Shown here: positions 9,450 to 18,225 of the stretch, piece after piece | Position numbering within the stretch: position 1 is the first letter of the stretch | Layout: every line of letters starts with the position of its first letter | Translations under genes and position numbers: made by a program | The notes under the pieces: generated by a model | The model's input: the letters and a program-made list of their open reading frames with translations, nothing else | The model's database searches: none | What the model was told of the DNA's origin: nothing | Assembly (NCBI GenBank): GCA_965218555.1 | Contig: OZ244625.1 | Coordinates: 2,790,001 to 2,854,000 of the forward strand | Origin: JAPPLB01 sp965218555 | GTDB lineage: Bacteria > Acidobacteriota > Terriglobia > Bryobacterales > UBA6623 | Length of the DNA stretch: 64,000 nt | Direction of reading: 5' to 3'

Positions 9450-10657
9450 ACCGTCGAAACGCCACACTAATCGGGCTTGTGCTGGGCGCGGCTCTGCTTC
9501 TGCCGGCCTGTGATTCGAGGGAGACATCGGACGCCGCGCCGATGTCCGGTACCGAAGAAACCTCGGCCGTTCCCATCTTTGTGACCGTAGCCAAACCCGA
9601 CCGGCGTGACATCTCGGACCGCATTACGCTAGCCGGCTCGATCGTCCCCGATGCACAAGTCACTCTGTATGCCAAGGTTACGGGCTATCTGAAGACTCTA
9701 TCCGTCGATATCGGAGACCGCGTTCGCGAGGGACAGCTTCTGGCGGAGATTGAAGTTCCCGAGATGACGGCCGGGCTGGCAGAGAAGAGAGCCATACTGT
9801 TCCGGGCCGAGGCGGAGGTCGAACAAGCGAAGGCGAGCGTCGCGCAGTTCCAGGCGGAACGTGATTTCGAGGAAGTCAACTTCAAGCGGCTGAGCGCGAT
9901 CCGCGAACGCGATGCCGACGTCCTTCCGCAACAAGACGTGGATCAGGCCCGCGCGGCCTTCGGTGTCGCGGAGAGCAGGCTACGCATGGCGGAGGCCACC
10001 GTCCGCGTCGCCGAAGCCGCGGTCGCGACGGCCCGCGCCGAACGGGAAACCTTCGAGCGGCTTATGGATTACGCACGCATCTCCGCTCCGCTGAACGGCG
10101 TCGTGACGGAGCGCTTCGTTGATCCCGGCGCCCTGGTTCAGGCCGCGGTTTCGTCTCGTACCCAGGTAGCGCCTCTGGTTTCGCTGGCCCGCCTGGACCG
10201 CGTCCGCCTGGTCGTCGACGTTCCCGAACGTAGTGCGCCTCACGTGGGCCGCGGGACAGCCGCCACCGTTCGCATCGAGGGACTGGACGGCGAAGACAGG
10301 ACGGCCCGCGTTTCTCGTACGAGCACCGTGCTCGACCCGGCCACGCGCACGATGCGAGTCGAGTTCGACCTGTCTAATCCGGGGTTCCGGTTGCGGCCGG
10401 GGATGACGGCACGGGTGGAGATCGAGCTGCGGCGTTTCGAAGGCGCTTTGACCGTGCCCGTCACTGCCATTTCGGGGCAGGGTGGAGGCACGACGGTCTT
10501 TGTCGTGAGCGGCGGCGTCGCGCGCCGCCAAAGCGTCGAGACGGGCCTGGAGTCACCCGGCTGGCTCCAAGTTCTGAAAGGTCTGAGCGACTCGGACGAA
10601 GTCGTTGTCACGTCGAGCATTCCACTGAGCGACGGCGCACAAGTAGTTCGGAGGTGA
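9446..10657 (+). CDS. RND efflux periplasmic adaptor (membrane fusion protein), lipoprotein
   Basis: The middle component of the efflux complex, 403 residues. The ATG at 9446 overlaps the pump gene and opens into a lipoprotein signal with the lipobox around 'LLLPAC', so the protein should be anchored by a lipidated cysteine. It then shows the usual plan: a biotinyl-lipoyl half domain ('KVTGYLKTLSVDIGDRVREG', about 75-95), a long Ala/Glu/Arg-rich helical hairpin (about 105-205), the second lipoyl half ('ISAPLNGVVTERFVDPG') and beta-barrel domains ending at 'VPVTAI'. The adaptor bridges the pump at 6303-9449 and the channel at 10664-11977. Confidence 0.92.
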   Translation: MNRRNATLIGLVLGAALLLPACDSRETSDAAPMSGTEETSAVPIFVTVAKPDRRDISDRITLAGSIVPDAQVTLYAKVTGYLKTLSVDIGDRVREGQLLAEIEVPEMTAGLAEKRAILFRAEAEVEQAKASVAQFQAERDFEEVNFKRLSAIRERDADVLPQQDVDQARAAFGVAESRLRMAEATVRVAEAAVATARAERETFERLMDYARISAPLNGVVTERFVDPGALVQAAVSSRTQVAPLVSLARLDRVRLVVDVPERSAPHVGRGTAATVRIEGLDGEDRTARVSRTSTVLDPATRTMRVEFDLSNPGFRLRPGMTARVEIELRRFEGALTVPVTAISGQGGGTTVFVVSGGVARRQSVETGLESPGWLQVLKGLSDSDEVVVTSSIPLSDGAQVVRR

Positions 10658-10663
10658 TACTCG

Positions 10664-11977
10664 ATGTTGACCACACTCTTCAAGAAATCCCGGCTGCTAG
10701 GGACCATCCCCCTGCTGGCTTCATTGGCCGTTGCGCAGTCGCCTGCTTCGATGAACCTGGAGCAGGCGGTGGCTCGTGCCCTGGATGCGAGTCCGCATGT
10801 CAAATCGGCGCAGGCGGCGATCGAGGAAGCGCAAGCCCGGCTGAGGCAGGCTCGGTCGGACTACTACCCGCAGATCAACAACAGCGGCATCGCAAAGGCC
10901 GGTCTTTCCGGCGCGCTGAATGGCCTGCAACCCATCGGGCTGCCGAACTCGCCGTTCCACCGCAACTTTGCGGACGCTATCAACTTCTATCATCCCGGAC
11001 TCGACTTCGGGCGCACAAAGCACAGAGTCGGCGTAGCGCGCAGGAGCATCGAGGCCTTGGAAGCGGACTTGGAAGCGACACTGGCGTCGGTAACCTTGGA
11101 TACCGTCGTTCTGTTCTACGAAGTGCTTCGGGCGAAGCGCACCTTGCATGCCGCCCAACAGTCCGTTGCCGGCCGCGAGTTGACCGTCCGGCAAGCCCGC
11201 GCTTTCTACGAAGGTCAGATGCGCTCGAAAGTCGACCTCAGCCTCGCGGAGGCGGATCTTTCCGAGGCGTGCCTTACGGAGCTGGAGGCGCGGACAGCGG
11301 TGGAGGGAGCCCAAGCCCGCTTGGCAAGCGTGCTTGGCGATTTCGACATGCGAAATTACGATTTGGCCGATCCCGATCTGACGCTTCCGGAGATCGAGCC
11401 GTTGGACTCTTTGATCATGGAGGGGCTCGCCAACCGGCCGGAACTGAATGCCCTCGCGGCTCGTCGCGAAGCGGGTGTCGAAACCGTTCGTCTGGCCCGC
11501 AGCCGCCGGAAGCCGATGCTCTCGATGTTTTTGAGTGGAGGCTGGGCGCGATTCAATCCTTTGAGCATCAGCAACCTGCTTGCCGTAGGAACAGGCCTCT
11601 CCCTTCCGCTTTTCACGTTCGGCAAGATGGAAGGCGCCATCGAAGAGGCCGAAGCCCGTGTGCGCCTGATTGACCATGGGATGGAGGATCTGAGGCTTAG
11701 CGTGCGGCTGCAAACCCGTTTAGCTCACCAAGGTCTCGAACAGGCGGTTCGGTCCGTCCCCCTGGTGGAACAACGACAAGACGCGTCTCGGGAGGCGGTG
11801 CGGCTGGCGCGCGCCCGTTACCGGCAGCAGCTCGGAAGCCTGGTCGATCTCAGTCAGGCCGAAAGCATGCTGGCGGATTCCGAAGCAGCATCGCAGCGGG
11901 CGGTTTTGGACGCAAAGACCGCCGAGGCCCGTTTGGCCTATACCGTGGGACGCGCCTTGCCGATCGGTTCGAGGTAG
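10664..11977 (+). CDS. TolC family outer-membrane efflux channel
   Basis: A 437-residue outer-membrane factor starting six bases after the adaptor, the third gene of the efflux operon. It has a signal peptide ending near 'VAQS' and two internally related OEP halves. Each half is dominated by long helices with heptad-like Ala/Leu/Glu/Arg content, for example 'ALDASPHVKSAQAAIEEAQ' in the first half and 'REAVRLARARYRQQLGSL' in the second, the canonical start of the last helix pair. Trimers form the outer-membrane pore and periplasmic tunnel through which the pump exports. The gene is convergent with a sialidase-like gene 46 bases downstream. Confidence 0.9.
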   Translation: MLTTLFKKSRLLGTIPLLASLAVAQSPASMNLEQAVARALDASPHVKSAQAAIEEAQARLRQARSDYYPQINNSGIAKAGLSGALNGLQPIGLPNSPFHRNFADAINFYHPGLDFGRTKHRVGVARRSIEALEADLEATLASVTLDTVVLFYEVLRAKRTLHAAQQSVAGRELTVRQARAFYEGQMRSKVDLSLAEADLSEACLTELEARTAVEGAQARLASVLGDFDMRNYDLADPDLTLPEIEPLDSLIMEGLANRPELNALAARREAGVETVRLARSRRKPMLSMFLSGGWARFNPLSISNLLAVGTGLSLPLFTFGKMEGAIEEAEARVRLIDHGMEDLRLSVRLQTRLAHQGLEQAVRSVPLVEQRQDASREAVRLARARYRQQLGSLVDLSQAESMLADSEAASQRAVLDAKTAEARLAYTVGRALPIGSR

Positions 11978-12023
11978 CCTGCGAGAAGAGTGATCGCGCC
12001 GCGTCCGCCCCGTCGGCTTCGAC

Positions 12024-13157
12024 CTACTGCTTCCCCAGCACCCACTGCCGATTAAAGCGCGCCCAGCGGATGTCGCGGCCTCCTTCGTGAAGCTGTTGTT
12101 GCCAGAGAGCGACAATGGCGCTGTCGGCGGCTTGCGTGATGCTGGGGTAAGACACCTGTGGCCCGTCTGACTCCGCGACGTTCCTCGGGATGCTCCAGGT
12201 GCGGCCGCCATCGGACGAGATCGCCGTGCTCAAAGGCCGGCGGTTCACGGGGGAGTTGTTCCAGATGGCGATGATCTCTTTGCTTTGATCCAACCGCCAC
12301 AATCCCGTGGGCGTATTGTGGCCTGTCAGCGAGCTGGGGCGCGGGGGCGCCCAGGTGAGACCGCCGTCGCGGCTTCGACTCTCGTAGTGACGGCTTGATC
12401 CGGTCCGCATCAGCATGAAAATCTCTCCATCGGCCAACTCGACGATGGAGGGTTCGTCGAGGCCGTTGGTAGAGTACGGGGTCATCTTCGGAATCCAAAC
12501 GTGCAGTTCGCCGAAGGGAGTCCAGTGGATGCCGTCGGTGGATCGAATGATGCCGGCCGCGATGTTCATCTCGCCTTCGGTGCGCGCCGGCGTACCCTTC
12601 TCGGCCCACAGGTCCCACGAGTAGCCCATCAGCAGCGTACCGTCACCCAGACGCATGCCTTTGTGCTGCTTGCCGGCTACGTACTTCTTGGGCATCGAGA
12701 TTTCGACGGGCTCCGACCAGCTTTCACCGTCGTCATCGGTCTTGACCATGAACACCGTGCTCCTGTCGATGGTCTCGAGCTTGACGGTGCGGGTCGTGAC
12801 ATAGACGAAAGTGCGCGGGCCGTCGACGATGATGTTGGGATCACCGTCCCAGAGCCCGGGGTTGTCGACAATCTCCCTGGGGCTGGACCAGCTGCGGCCT
12901 CCGTCGTCAGAGAGAGCTGCTGCGACCAGAGCACTGCTTTGATCCGGCGAATAGGCTCCGAATACCGCCATCAAGCGGCCGCTCGTGAGCCGGGCAACTG
13001 TCGGATAGGCGTTGTGATAGAAACGAGTGCCTTCGGATTTCTTGACCACGCCTGTCTCGAATAGCGGTCCGTCAGCGCCGAGCAGGGGCGCCGAGTAGCC
13101 GAGGAAGACGGCAATCAGTGCGCAGCCCCAACGTCTTGGCCAAACCCAGGCCGTCAT
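12024..13157 (-). CDS. exported sialidase-like (BNR/Asp-box) beta-propeller protein
   Basis: A 377-residue secreted protein with at least four Asp-box repeats (SxDxGxxW): 'SDDGGRSWS', 'TDDDGESWS', 'SRDGGLTWA' and 'SSDGGRTWS', which define a six-bladed sialidase-type propeller. The ATG at 13157 was chosen because a strong GGAGGT lies seven bases upstream and the N-terminus is a signal peptide ending near 'YSAPLLGA'. An upstream start at 13196 is possible. Family members include exo-sialidases and many uncharacterised glycan-processing or binding proteins; the sialidase arginine triad is not clearly recognisable, so sialic acid as substrate is not claimed. It is one of several propeller proteins in the window (14379, 18226, 62382). 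Confidence 0.82.
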   Translation of the reverse strand: MTAWVWPRRWGCALIAVFLGYSAPLLGADGPLFETGVVKKSEGTRFYHNAYPTVARLTSGRLMAVFGAYSPDQSSALVAAALSDDGGRSWSSPREIVDNPGLWDGDPNIIVDGPRTFVYVTTRTVKLETIDRSTVFMVKTDDDGESWSEPVEISMPKKYVAGKQHKGMRLGDGTLLMGYSWDLWAEKGTPARTEGEMNIAAGIIRSTDGIHWTPFGELHVWIPKMTPYSTNGLDEPSIVELADGEIFMLMRTGSSRHYESRSRDGGLTWAPPRPSSLTGHNTPTGLWRLDQSKEIIAIWNNSPVNRRPLSTAISSDGGRTWSIPRNVAESDGPQVSYPSITQAADSAIVALWQQQLHEGGRDIRWARFNRQWVLGKQ

Positions 13158-13462
13158 CCCAGCCACCTCCATGGGTATGTTCAGACCGCCGAGCAAGTCC
13201 GGATCCCGGCAAGTCGGTAGTAGTCTACCAGTTGGCGGCCGAAGCCGGAGTCAGGACACTAGCGGGAAGCTGGAACGTCAGGGGGTGCGCGAGCCGCGTC
13301 TACTCGGGCGCCCGGTCCGCGCGGCTTGTTGATGCGGCCCTTCCGGGCGTATCGCCCGATAGTGGGCTTATGAGGCCAACTCGGGAAATAATGCCGTTCC
13401 AGACGATCATCAAGCCTCCCGATTGTGATAGCTTGGAACCGGCATCCAGGGGGTGAAAGGCC

Positions 13463-14215
13463 ATGAACCGTCGATTTTTCAACATGATGGCAGCACTCGG
13501 CATCGGAGCGGCGGCTCCCTCCGCCTTCAGTCAAGCCCCGAGCCGAAGTCTAGGCAAACCGCTGCCCGGATCGCTGAAGGAGAAAATGCATAAGGGCGAA
13601 CCGATCCGAACGGCCTCAGCACCTGTCGAGTCCACCCGCGGCGAGCTCGAGCAGATCATCAGGGAAAACGGCAAGGTGGATCTCTTCAGCGTAGACGGCC
13701 AGCACAGGCCCCTGCCGGACGAAAGGGATCTGGCCAAGTTCTGCAAGCTGACGGAAGAACTCGGAGCCGGCGTGCAGCTCCGCATCCCTCATGCTCGATG
13801 GGCCTACATGACGGGTCGGTATGCCGATCTTGGCGTCATGGCCATTCTCGTTCCCTTCGTCGAAGAGGTTGAGACGGCGGACGAAGCCATCAACAGCTTC
13901 TATTACGCTCCTTTCGGCAACCGGAGCTGGGGCGGGGACTTTCGATTTGGACAGAAGACGCCTATGGACCGCCTGGAATACGCCCGGTGGTGGAACGGCA
14001 CGGGGATGTTAGGTTTCCAGATCGAGACTCTTCGCGCGGCGCTCAACGTCAGAAAAATCGTCAAGCCGGGCGTGGATTGGATCTCGTGGGGGCCGGCGGA
14101 CATGAGTTTTGATATCGAGAGGCATTCCCATAGCCCTTTCAAGACGCTGGAGGAGGTGCATGGCTTCGTGGTGGAACAACTGAAAGGTTTCGACGTGCGT
14201 GTGCCGCAGCCGTAG
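13463..14215 (+). CDS. exported HpcH/HpaI aldolase-family protein
   Basis: A 250-residue protein whose body resembles class II pyruvate aldolases (HpcH/HpaI, 2-keto-3-deoxy-sugar-acid aldolases). There is a 'GVMAILVPFVEEVETADEAI' segment, where the family usually has GxxxIxxPxVxTxExA, then 'RSWGG' and a C-terminal 'WGPADMSF' like the family's GPxDLS. The N-terminus is a signal peptide (MNRRFFNMMAALGIG, cleavage near 'AFSQA'), which is not normal for this usually cytoplasmic enzyme. The metal-binding glutamate of the family seems to fall in the 'FQIET' segment. A retro-aldol activity on keto acids is plausible, but the divergence leaves room for another role. An SD-like GGGGG precedes the ATG. 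Confidence 0.75.
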   Translation: MNRRFFNMMAALGIGAAAPSAFSQAPSRSLGKPLPGSLKEKMHKGEPIRTASAPVESTRGELEQIIRENGKVDLFSVDGQHRPLPDERDLAKFCKLTEELGAGVQLRIPHARWAYMTGRYADLGVMAILVPFVEEVETADEAINSFYYAPFGNRSWGGDFRFGQKTPMDRLEYARWWNGTGMLGFQIETLRAALNVRKIVKPGVDWISWGPADMSFDIERHSHSPFKTLEEVHGFVVEQLKGFDVRVPQP

Positions 14216-14378
14216 AATTCCCGGCAGTGCCGGCGATCAAGACTCCGGCGAGACCGTTCCGCGGCGCAGTCGTTACACGGCATGCCACGATGTCACCATG
14301 AGGCCCGCAATGTCTGATCGATCGCTGCCGCTACGCGCCGCGAAGCGGTTACCTTGTTTTCGAGGAAGGGGAGGATGT

Positions 14379-15455
14379 ATGAATATTTACGACCGACGGA
14401 GCATGTTGTTCACTCTGGCAGCCGCGCCGCTTCTGCGGCTTCCACCCACCGCCAAGGCTGCCGACGTTTCCCTGTCCGGGTTGAGAGTCGGCTCGGTGCG
14501 GCGGATTTTCCACAACGGCGAGCACAACGCCTTTACCGACCTGATCCTCTACAAGGGAGTCTATTACCTCACTTTTCGAAGTTGCCCTGACGGGCACATG
14601 GTGCATCCAACCTCATCGATCCTGGTGCTTTCGAGCCGCGATGGCCGGGAGTGGCGTCAGGTGTACCGCTTCCGTGTCGCCAAGCGAGACACGCGAGACC
14701 CCCACTTCCTGGTTTACAAGGACAAGCTCTTCGTCTACACCGGGACTTGGTACTGCGGTGAAACCTCGCCCGAGCACTACGACATGAACCAGCACTTGGG
14801 CTACGGCGCGTGGACCGAGGACGGCAGCCGCTGGCAAGGCCCCGAAATGCTCGAAGGCACTTACGGTCACTACATCTGGAGGGCAGCGGCGTTCGGCGGC
14901 AAGGCATACCTGGGCGGACGCCGCAAGCGCGAGTTTCCCGAGACCCGAACCCGCGAGGAGCGCGACCCGCTCACCGAATCGGCGTTGCTCGAAAGCGACG
15001 ACGGACTGCGTTGGCGCAAGGTCGGCCTGTTTCAGGAGACCTACGGGAATGAAACGGCATTCCTGTTCGAGCCCGACGGCTCGATTGTCGCTGTTGCCCG
15101 TACCGGCGGAGGACGCAACGCCCAACTGTTGCGCTCGGCGCCCCCTTATCAAGAGTGGAGACGGTCTGATCTGGGCTGCTACATTGGCGGACCCCTAGTG
15201 GCCAAGTGGGGTTCTCAATATCTCGTTGGAGGCCGCAAGCATACCGAGGCAGGTCCGCGCACAGTCCTCTCCCGGCTTGCCCACGACGGCCTTGAAGATC
15301 TCGTCAAATTGCCCAGCGACGGCGATAACTCCTATCCGGGGTTTGTGGCGTTGAGCTCGACCCGCGGCTGGCTATCCTACTACTCGACTCACGAAAAAGA
15401 AGCTGGGAAACCCATCACGGCGATCTATTTGGCCGAATTGGTGATCGAAGCCTAG
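14379..15455 (+). CDS. exported sialidase/glycosidase-like beta-propeller protein
   Basis: A 358-residue secreted protein. The ATG at 14379 follows GGGGAGGATGT, a good ribosome-binding site, and opens into a signal peptide ending near 'PPTAKAA'. The body has propeller repeats of the sialidase/arabinanase superfamily: 'SSRDGREWRQVYRF', 'TEDGSRWQGPEM', 'SDDGLRWRKVG', and single-blade patterns such as 'DPHFLVYKDKLFVYTGTW'. Homologues are common beside glycan-use genes in Acidobacteriota and Planctomycetes and are mostly uncharacterised. It lies between the aldolase-like gene and the amidohydrolase, all on the same strand, and may belong to one transcript. The substrate is unknown. Confidence 0.75.
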   Translation: MNIYDRRSMLFTLAAAPLLRLPPTAKAADVSLSGLRVGSVRRIFHNGEHNAFTDLILYKGVYYLTFRSCPDGHMVHPTSSILVLSSRDGREWRQVYRFRVAKRDTRDPHFLVYKDKLFVYTGTWYCGETSPEHYDMNQHLGYGAWTEDGSRWQGPEMLEGTYGHYIWRAAAFGGKAYLGGRRKREFPETRTREERDPLTESALLESDDGLRWRKVGLFQETYGNETAFLFEPDGSIVAVARTGGGRNAQLLRSAPPYQEWRRSDLGCYIGGPLVAKWGSQYLVGGRKHTEAGPRTVLSRLAHDGLEDLVKLPSDGDNSYPGFVALSSTRGWLSYYSTHEKEAGKPITAIYLAELVIEA

Positions 15456-15474
15456 GGCTCACCGACAGAGAGGG

Positions 15475-16692
15475 ATGGTGAAGCGTAGACAGTTCATGCG
15501 AGTGTGCGGGGCGGCCTGCATGGCCCCTCTGGCGGCGCCGAATCTCGCCGGCCAGCAAACAGCCTCTGACCAGTTCGATTTGATCGTGCGAGGCGGCCGG
15601 GTCATCGACCCCTCCCAGTCACTGGATCGGATCGCCGACGTGGCGATCTCAGATGGCAAGATCGCGGCAATTACACCCGAGCTTGACCCCAAACGAGCGA
15701 GACGCGTCATCAACGTCCCCGGCAGCCTGGTCACTCCCGGCCTCATCGACTTCCACGTACACGGATTCCAGGGCGTTTCACATTGGGGCGTAGACCTGGA
15801 CCGATTCTGTTTGGGACGCGGCGTAACCACGGCCGTCGATGCCGGCACGTCCGGAGCCGATAGTTTCGAAGGGTTCCGCCGCTACATCGTCAATCCAGCA
15901 AAAACGCGGGTTCTGGCCTTCCTGAACATCTCGCGGATCGGACTCATAGCGAGACCCGGCGAACTGACGGATATGCGCATGGTCGATGTGGCCGCTGCCG
16001 TAGAGGCTGCGGTGAGACATGCCGATCTGATCGTCGGCGTCAAAGTGCGATGCAGTGGGGCGCTCGCCGGCCCGAACGAACTCGAAGCCGTTCGCAGGAC
16101 ACGCGCCGTGGCCGACAAGATCGGCAAGCCGATCATGATGCACGTCGGTCGTCACGAAACACCTCTCGAATACCTGCTGGAAGAGCTACGGCCCGGCGAC
16201 ATGATGACGCACTCCTTCCGCACGGTGGGAGGCGTAATCGGCCCCGACGGCCGCGTGCCCGGCTACATCAAGCGCGCGGCGCAACGCGGCGTTCGATTTG
16301 ATATTGGTCATGGAAACGGGGGGTTCTCTTTTGCCGCCATGGAGCAGGCTCTGAAGGAGGGCCTGCCTCCCTCCTCGATCAGCAGCGACATCCATTCCTA
16401 TAGCGCGATGGGGCCCGTGTTCGATCTCCCGACCACCATGTCGAAAATGCTTCTGCTTGGGCTTCCGCTGCAAAAAGTGATCGAGCTTGCAACCATCGAA
16501 CCCGCCCGCGCGATTCGTCGTGAACGCCACTTGGGGTCGATCGCACCCGGCAGAATCGCCGATATCGCCGTGTTCGACCTTGTCAAGGGCAAGTTTCCTC
16601 TGATCGACTCCAGCAGGGAAGTTCGAGAGGCGTCAGAAAAACTCGTTCCCGTTCTCGCATTACGAGACGGCAAGCTGACCCCTGGGGCTTGA
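15475..16692 (+). CDS. exported amidohydrolase/deacetylase-family metallohydrolase
   Basis: A 405-residue dihydroorotase-like metal hydrolase. Metal-site motifs appear in order: 'DFHVHGF' (HxH, about residue 87), 'GVKVRCSG' (likely carbamylated lysine), 'MMHVGRH', 'THSFR', 'DIGHGNG' and 'SSDIHS' (catalytic aspartate). This layout fits the amidohydrolase/deacetylase group close to EF0837-type enzymes, which hydrolyse N-acyl or cyclic amide bonds. The N-terminus 'VKRRQFMRVCGAACM' is a Tat/Sec-like export signal, unusual for this fold. Translation may begin at ATG 15475 or GTG 15478. It starts 19 bases after the propeller gene. A decayed, internally deleted copy of part of this gene lies at 18041-18196. 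Confidence 0.85.
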   Translation: MVKRRQFMRVCGAACMAPLAAPNLAGQQTASDQFDLIVRGGRVIDPSQSLDRIADVAISDGKIAAITPELDPKRARRVINVPGSLVTPGLIDFHVHGFQGVSHWGVDLDRFCLGRGVTTAVDAGTSGADSFEGFRRYIVNPAKTRVLAFLNISRIGLIARPGELTDMRMVDVAAAVEAAVRHADLIVGVKVRCSGALAGPNELEAVRRTRAVADKIGKPIMMHVGRHETPLEYLLEELRPGDMMTHSFRTVGGVIGPDGRVPGYIKRAAQRGVRFDIGHGNGGFSFAAMEQALKEGLPPSSISSDIHSYSAMGPVFDLPTTMSKMLLLGLPLQKVIELATIEPARAIRRERHLGSIAPGRIADIAVFDLVKGKFPLIDSSREVREASEKLVPVLALRDGKLTPGA

Positions 16693-16817
16693 AGACCGCT
16701 GAAGCCGCCTCCGAGGTTTCTCGGGATGTCCATCGTCTAGCCGAGGGCCGGACGGTGGAACGTTCCCAGCCGCGGCGCTGCAGAAAGTAAAAAAACTCCG
16801 ACAATTATGATTTGTTC

Positions 16818-17951
16818 ATGAAACGTCTCTCCTCTTGTATCGCACTCGTCGCTTTCGCGTGCCTGCACCTCGGATGCGCTCAGTCTCCGTCTGCGGTTGA
16901 GCGCCTGCGCGATCCCGTCACGGGACGCAAAATCCTGCGTTATTCAAGCCCGAACCACGAAACTCATCACTACTACTTCGTGTCGCCCTGGTCTCCCAGC
17001 GGAGACGAAGTCTTGTTCTTCCGATTCGATGAATCAGTGGACAAGCTGACCGCGACCAGACGCTATCCGGACAATCTGATGGTGATGAACTCGGACGGAA
17101 GCGAGCGCAGAAAGCTTGCCGGCCCGCTTCCCGGTCACTACCACACCGGGGTGAATCAGTTATGGGGTCCGGCCGGGGAGTTCGTCTACTTCCAGTCCCG
17201 CCCTCCCGGACCAAAATGCATGGCTCGGATCCCGCTCGCTGGCGGGGAAATCCAGTGTGTGGATTCGCCCGTGCCCTGCAGCCGGCTCAGTCCCAACGGA
17301 ACCCTTCTCTCGTGCGGAAATGCGGATCAGCAAGGAGTGCTCGACCTTCGGAGCGGAACCTATAGGCGGCTGGTGACTCTTGCCGAGGCGCGGGGCCTTA
17401 CACCGAATCGAACTCAGATCGAAGATCATGCCACTCAGCTGCAGAACACCCGGTTTAGCCCGACGGGCGAGCGGCTTATGATCGTCCATCGCACGCGTGA
17501 GACGTTTCCTCGATTGGTGGAAATCTTCGTTCACGGCATTGAAGATGGTTCCTTTCGCTGGCTGGCGGATGATCTGCACCATCCGACCTGGCGACCCGAC
17601 GGCAGGGCCATCCTGTTCGTCCGGCATGAGCCGCGGACCAACCTCCAATGGCTGGTGGAAGTCGATGTCGAGACTGGCGAGAGCCGCGTCGCGTTTGACG
17701 CCGAGCACGTCCCGGCGGGCCACCCGTCGTACCATCCGCTCAAGCCGCACCTCGTCATCACCGACTCCTACGGAGGGGAGATGGTCAACGGCCTGGCCTT
17801 GATCGACCTACGAGCACAGACGATGACGCAGTTCGCAACAATTCCCCTGGGCTCCAAATACCGTCCACCTGCGGATGAGCGCTTTCCGTTCCGCAACTGG
17901 GGCATCTGGTTCCCGCCGCGCAGGTACCTCAACGAACCCCGGCCTGTCTGA
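16818..17951 (+). CDS. oligogalacturonate-lyase-like / TolB-like beta-propeller lipoprotein, cut short by in-frame TGA
   Basis: A secreted propeller protein. The ATG at 16818 opens a lipoprotein signal with the lipobox at 'LHLGC'. The body has WD40/TolB-type repeats ('WSPSGDEVLFFR', 'RLSPNGTLLSCG', 'RFSPTGERLMIVH', 'HPTWRPDGRAILFVRH') and His-rich segments like those of oligogalacturonate lyases ('GHYHTGVNQLW', 'HHPTW', 'HPSYHPLKPH'). The frame stops at 17949-17951 after 'NEPRPV', yet the same frame continues with a convincing last blade ('NHDGSKVLYTSEESGRINLY') to a second stop at 18033. The TGA sits where a tryptophan (TGG) is expected. So this is a nonsense mutation, a sequence error, or a product about 28 residues short. 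Lyase activity is inference. Confidence 0.72.
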   Translation: MKRLSSCIALVAFACLHLGCAQSPSAVERLRDPVTGRKILRYSSPNHETHHYYFVSPWSPSGDEVLFFRFDESVDKLTATRRYPDNLMVMNSDGSERRKLAGPLPGHYHTGVNQLWGPAGEFVYFQSRPPGPKCMARIPLAGGEIQCVDSPVPCSRLSPNGTLLSCGNADQQGVLDLRSGTYRRLVTLAEARGLTPNRTQIEDHATQLQNTRFSPTGERLMIVHRTRETFPRLVEIFVHGIEDGSFRWLADDLHHPTWRPDGRAILFVRHEPRTNLQWLVEVDVETGESRVAFDAEHVPAGHPSYHPLKPHLVITDSYGGEMVNGLALIDLRAQTMTQFATIPLGSKYRPPADERFPFRNWGIWFPPRRYLNEPRPV

Positions 17952-18035
17952 AACCATGACGGCTCGAAGGTTCTGTATACGAGCGAGGAGAGCGGGAGAA
18001 TCAATCTATATGTCGCCGACGCTTCGGACCTCTGA
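17952..18035 (+). other. in-frame continuation of the propeller gene beyond its TGA
   Basis: These 27 codons plus stop follow the TGA at 17949 without any frame change. They read as the final propeller blade: 'NHDGSKVLYTSEES' followed by 'GRINLYVADASDL'. The blade pattern (xHDGSKVLYTS, INLYVA) is what full-length relatives of this fold end with, so the true gene end is probably 18035. Confidence 0.6.
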
Positions 18036-18040
18036 GTCCG

Positions 18041-18196
18041 GGCCGGCGGCATGATCACGCACTCCTTCCGCATGGTTGGGGGCGTAATTGGCCCGACGGT
18101 TGCTTGCCCGGCTGCATCAAGCGCGCGGCGCAACAGGGCGTTCGATTTGATATTGGTCGTGGAAACGGCAAGCTGACCCCAGGGGCTTGAAGACCG
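18041..18196 (+). pseudogene. decayed partial duplicate of the amidohydrolase gene
   Basis: The bases from about 18041 to 18170 match 16193-16319 of the amidohydrolase gene with scattered substitutions and small indels (for example ATGATCACGCACTCCTTCCG against ATGATGACGCACTCCTTCCG). The match then jumps to the 3' end of the same gene (16667-16705: GGCAAGCTGACCCC and GGGGCTTGAAGACCGC). The join lies at ACGG, which occurs at both breakpoints, so about 351 bases were lost across a 4-base microhomology. The copy cannot encode a functional product. Confidence 0.75.
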
Positions 18197-18225
18197 CGGT
18201 TGCCTTAGGTGAATTAGGCGTCCAA

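Noticed and set aside
7773..9527. 584-codon minus-strand frame inside the RND pump gene
   Set aside because: GC-rich shadow frame without domains; the plus strand encodes a complete RND permease.
17949..17951. TGA read as selenocysteine, given two SelA-like genes nearby
   Set aside because: The SelA-like proteins carry export signals and lack a visible tRNA-binding part, no SECIS-like hairpin was recognised after the TGA, and the site fits a tryptophan in the propeller pattern.
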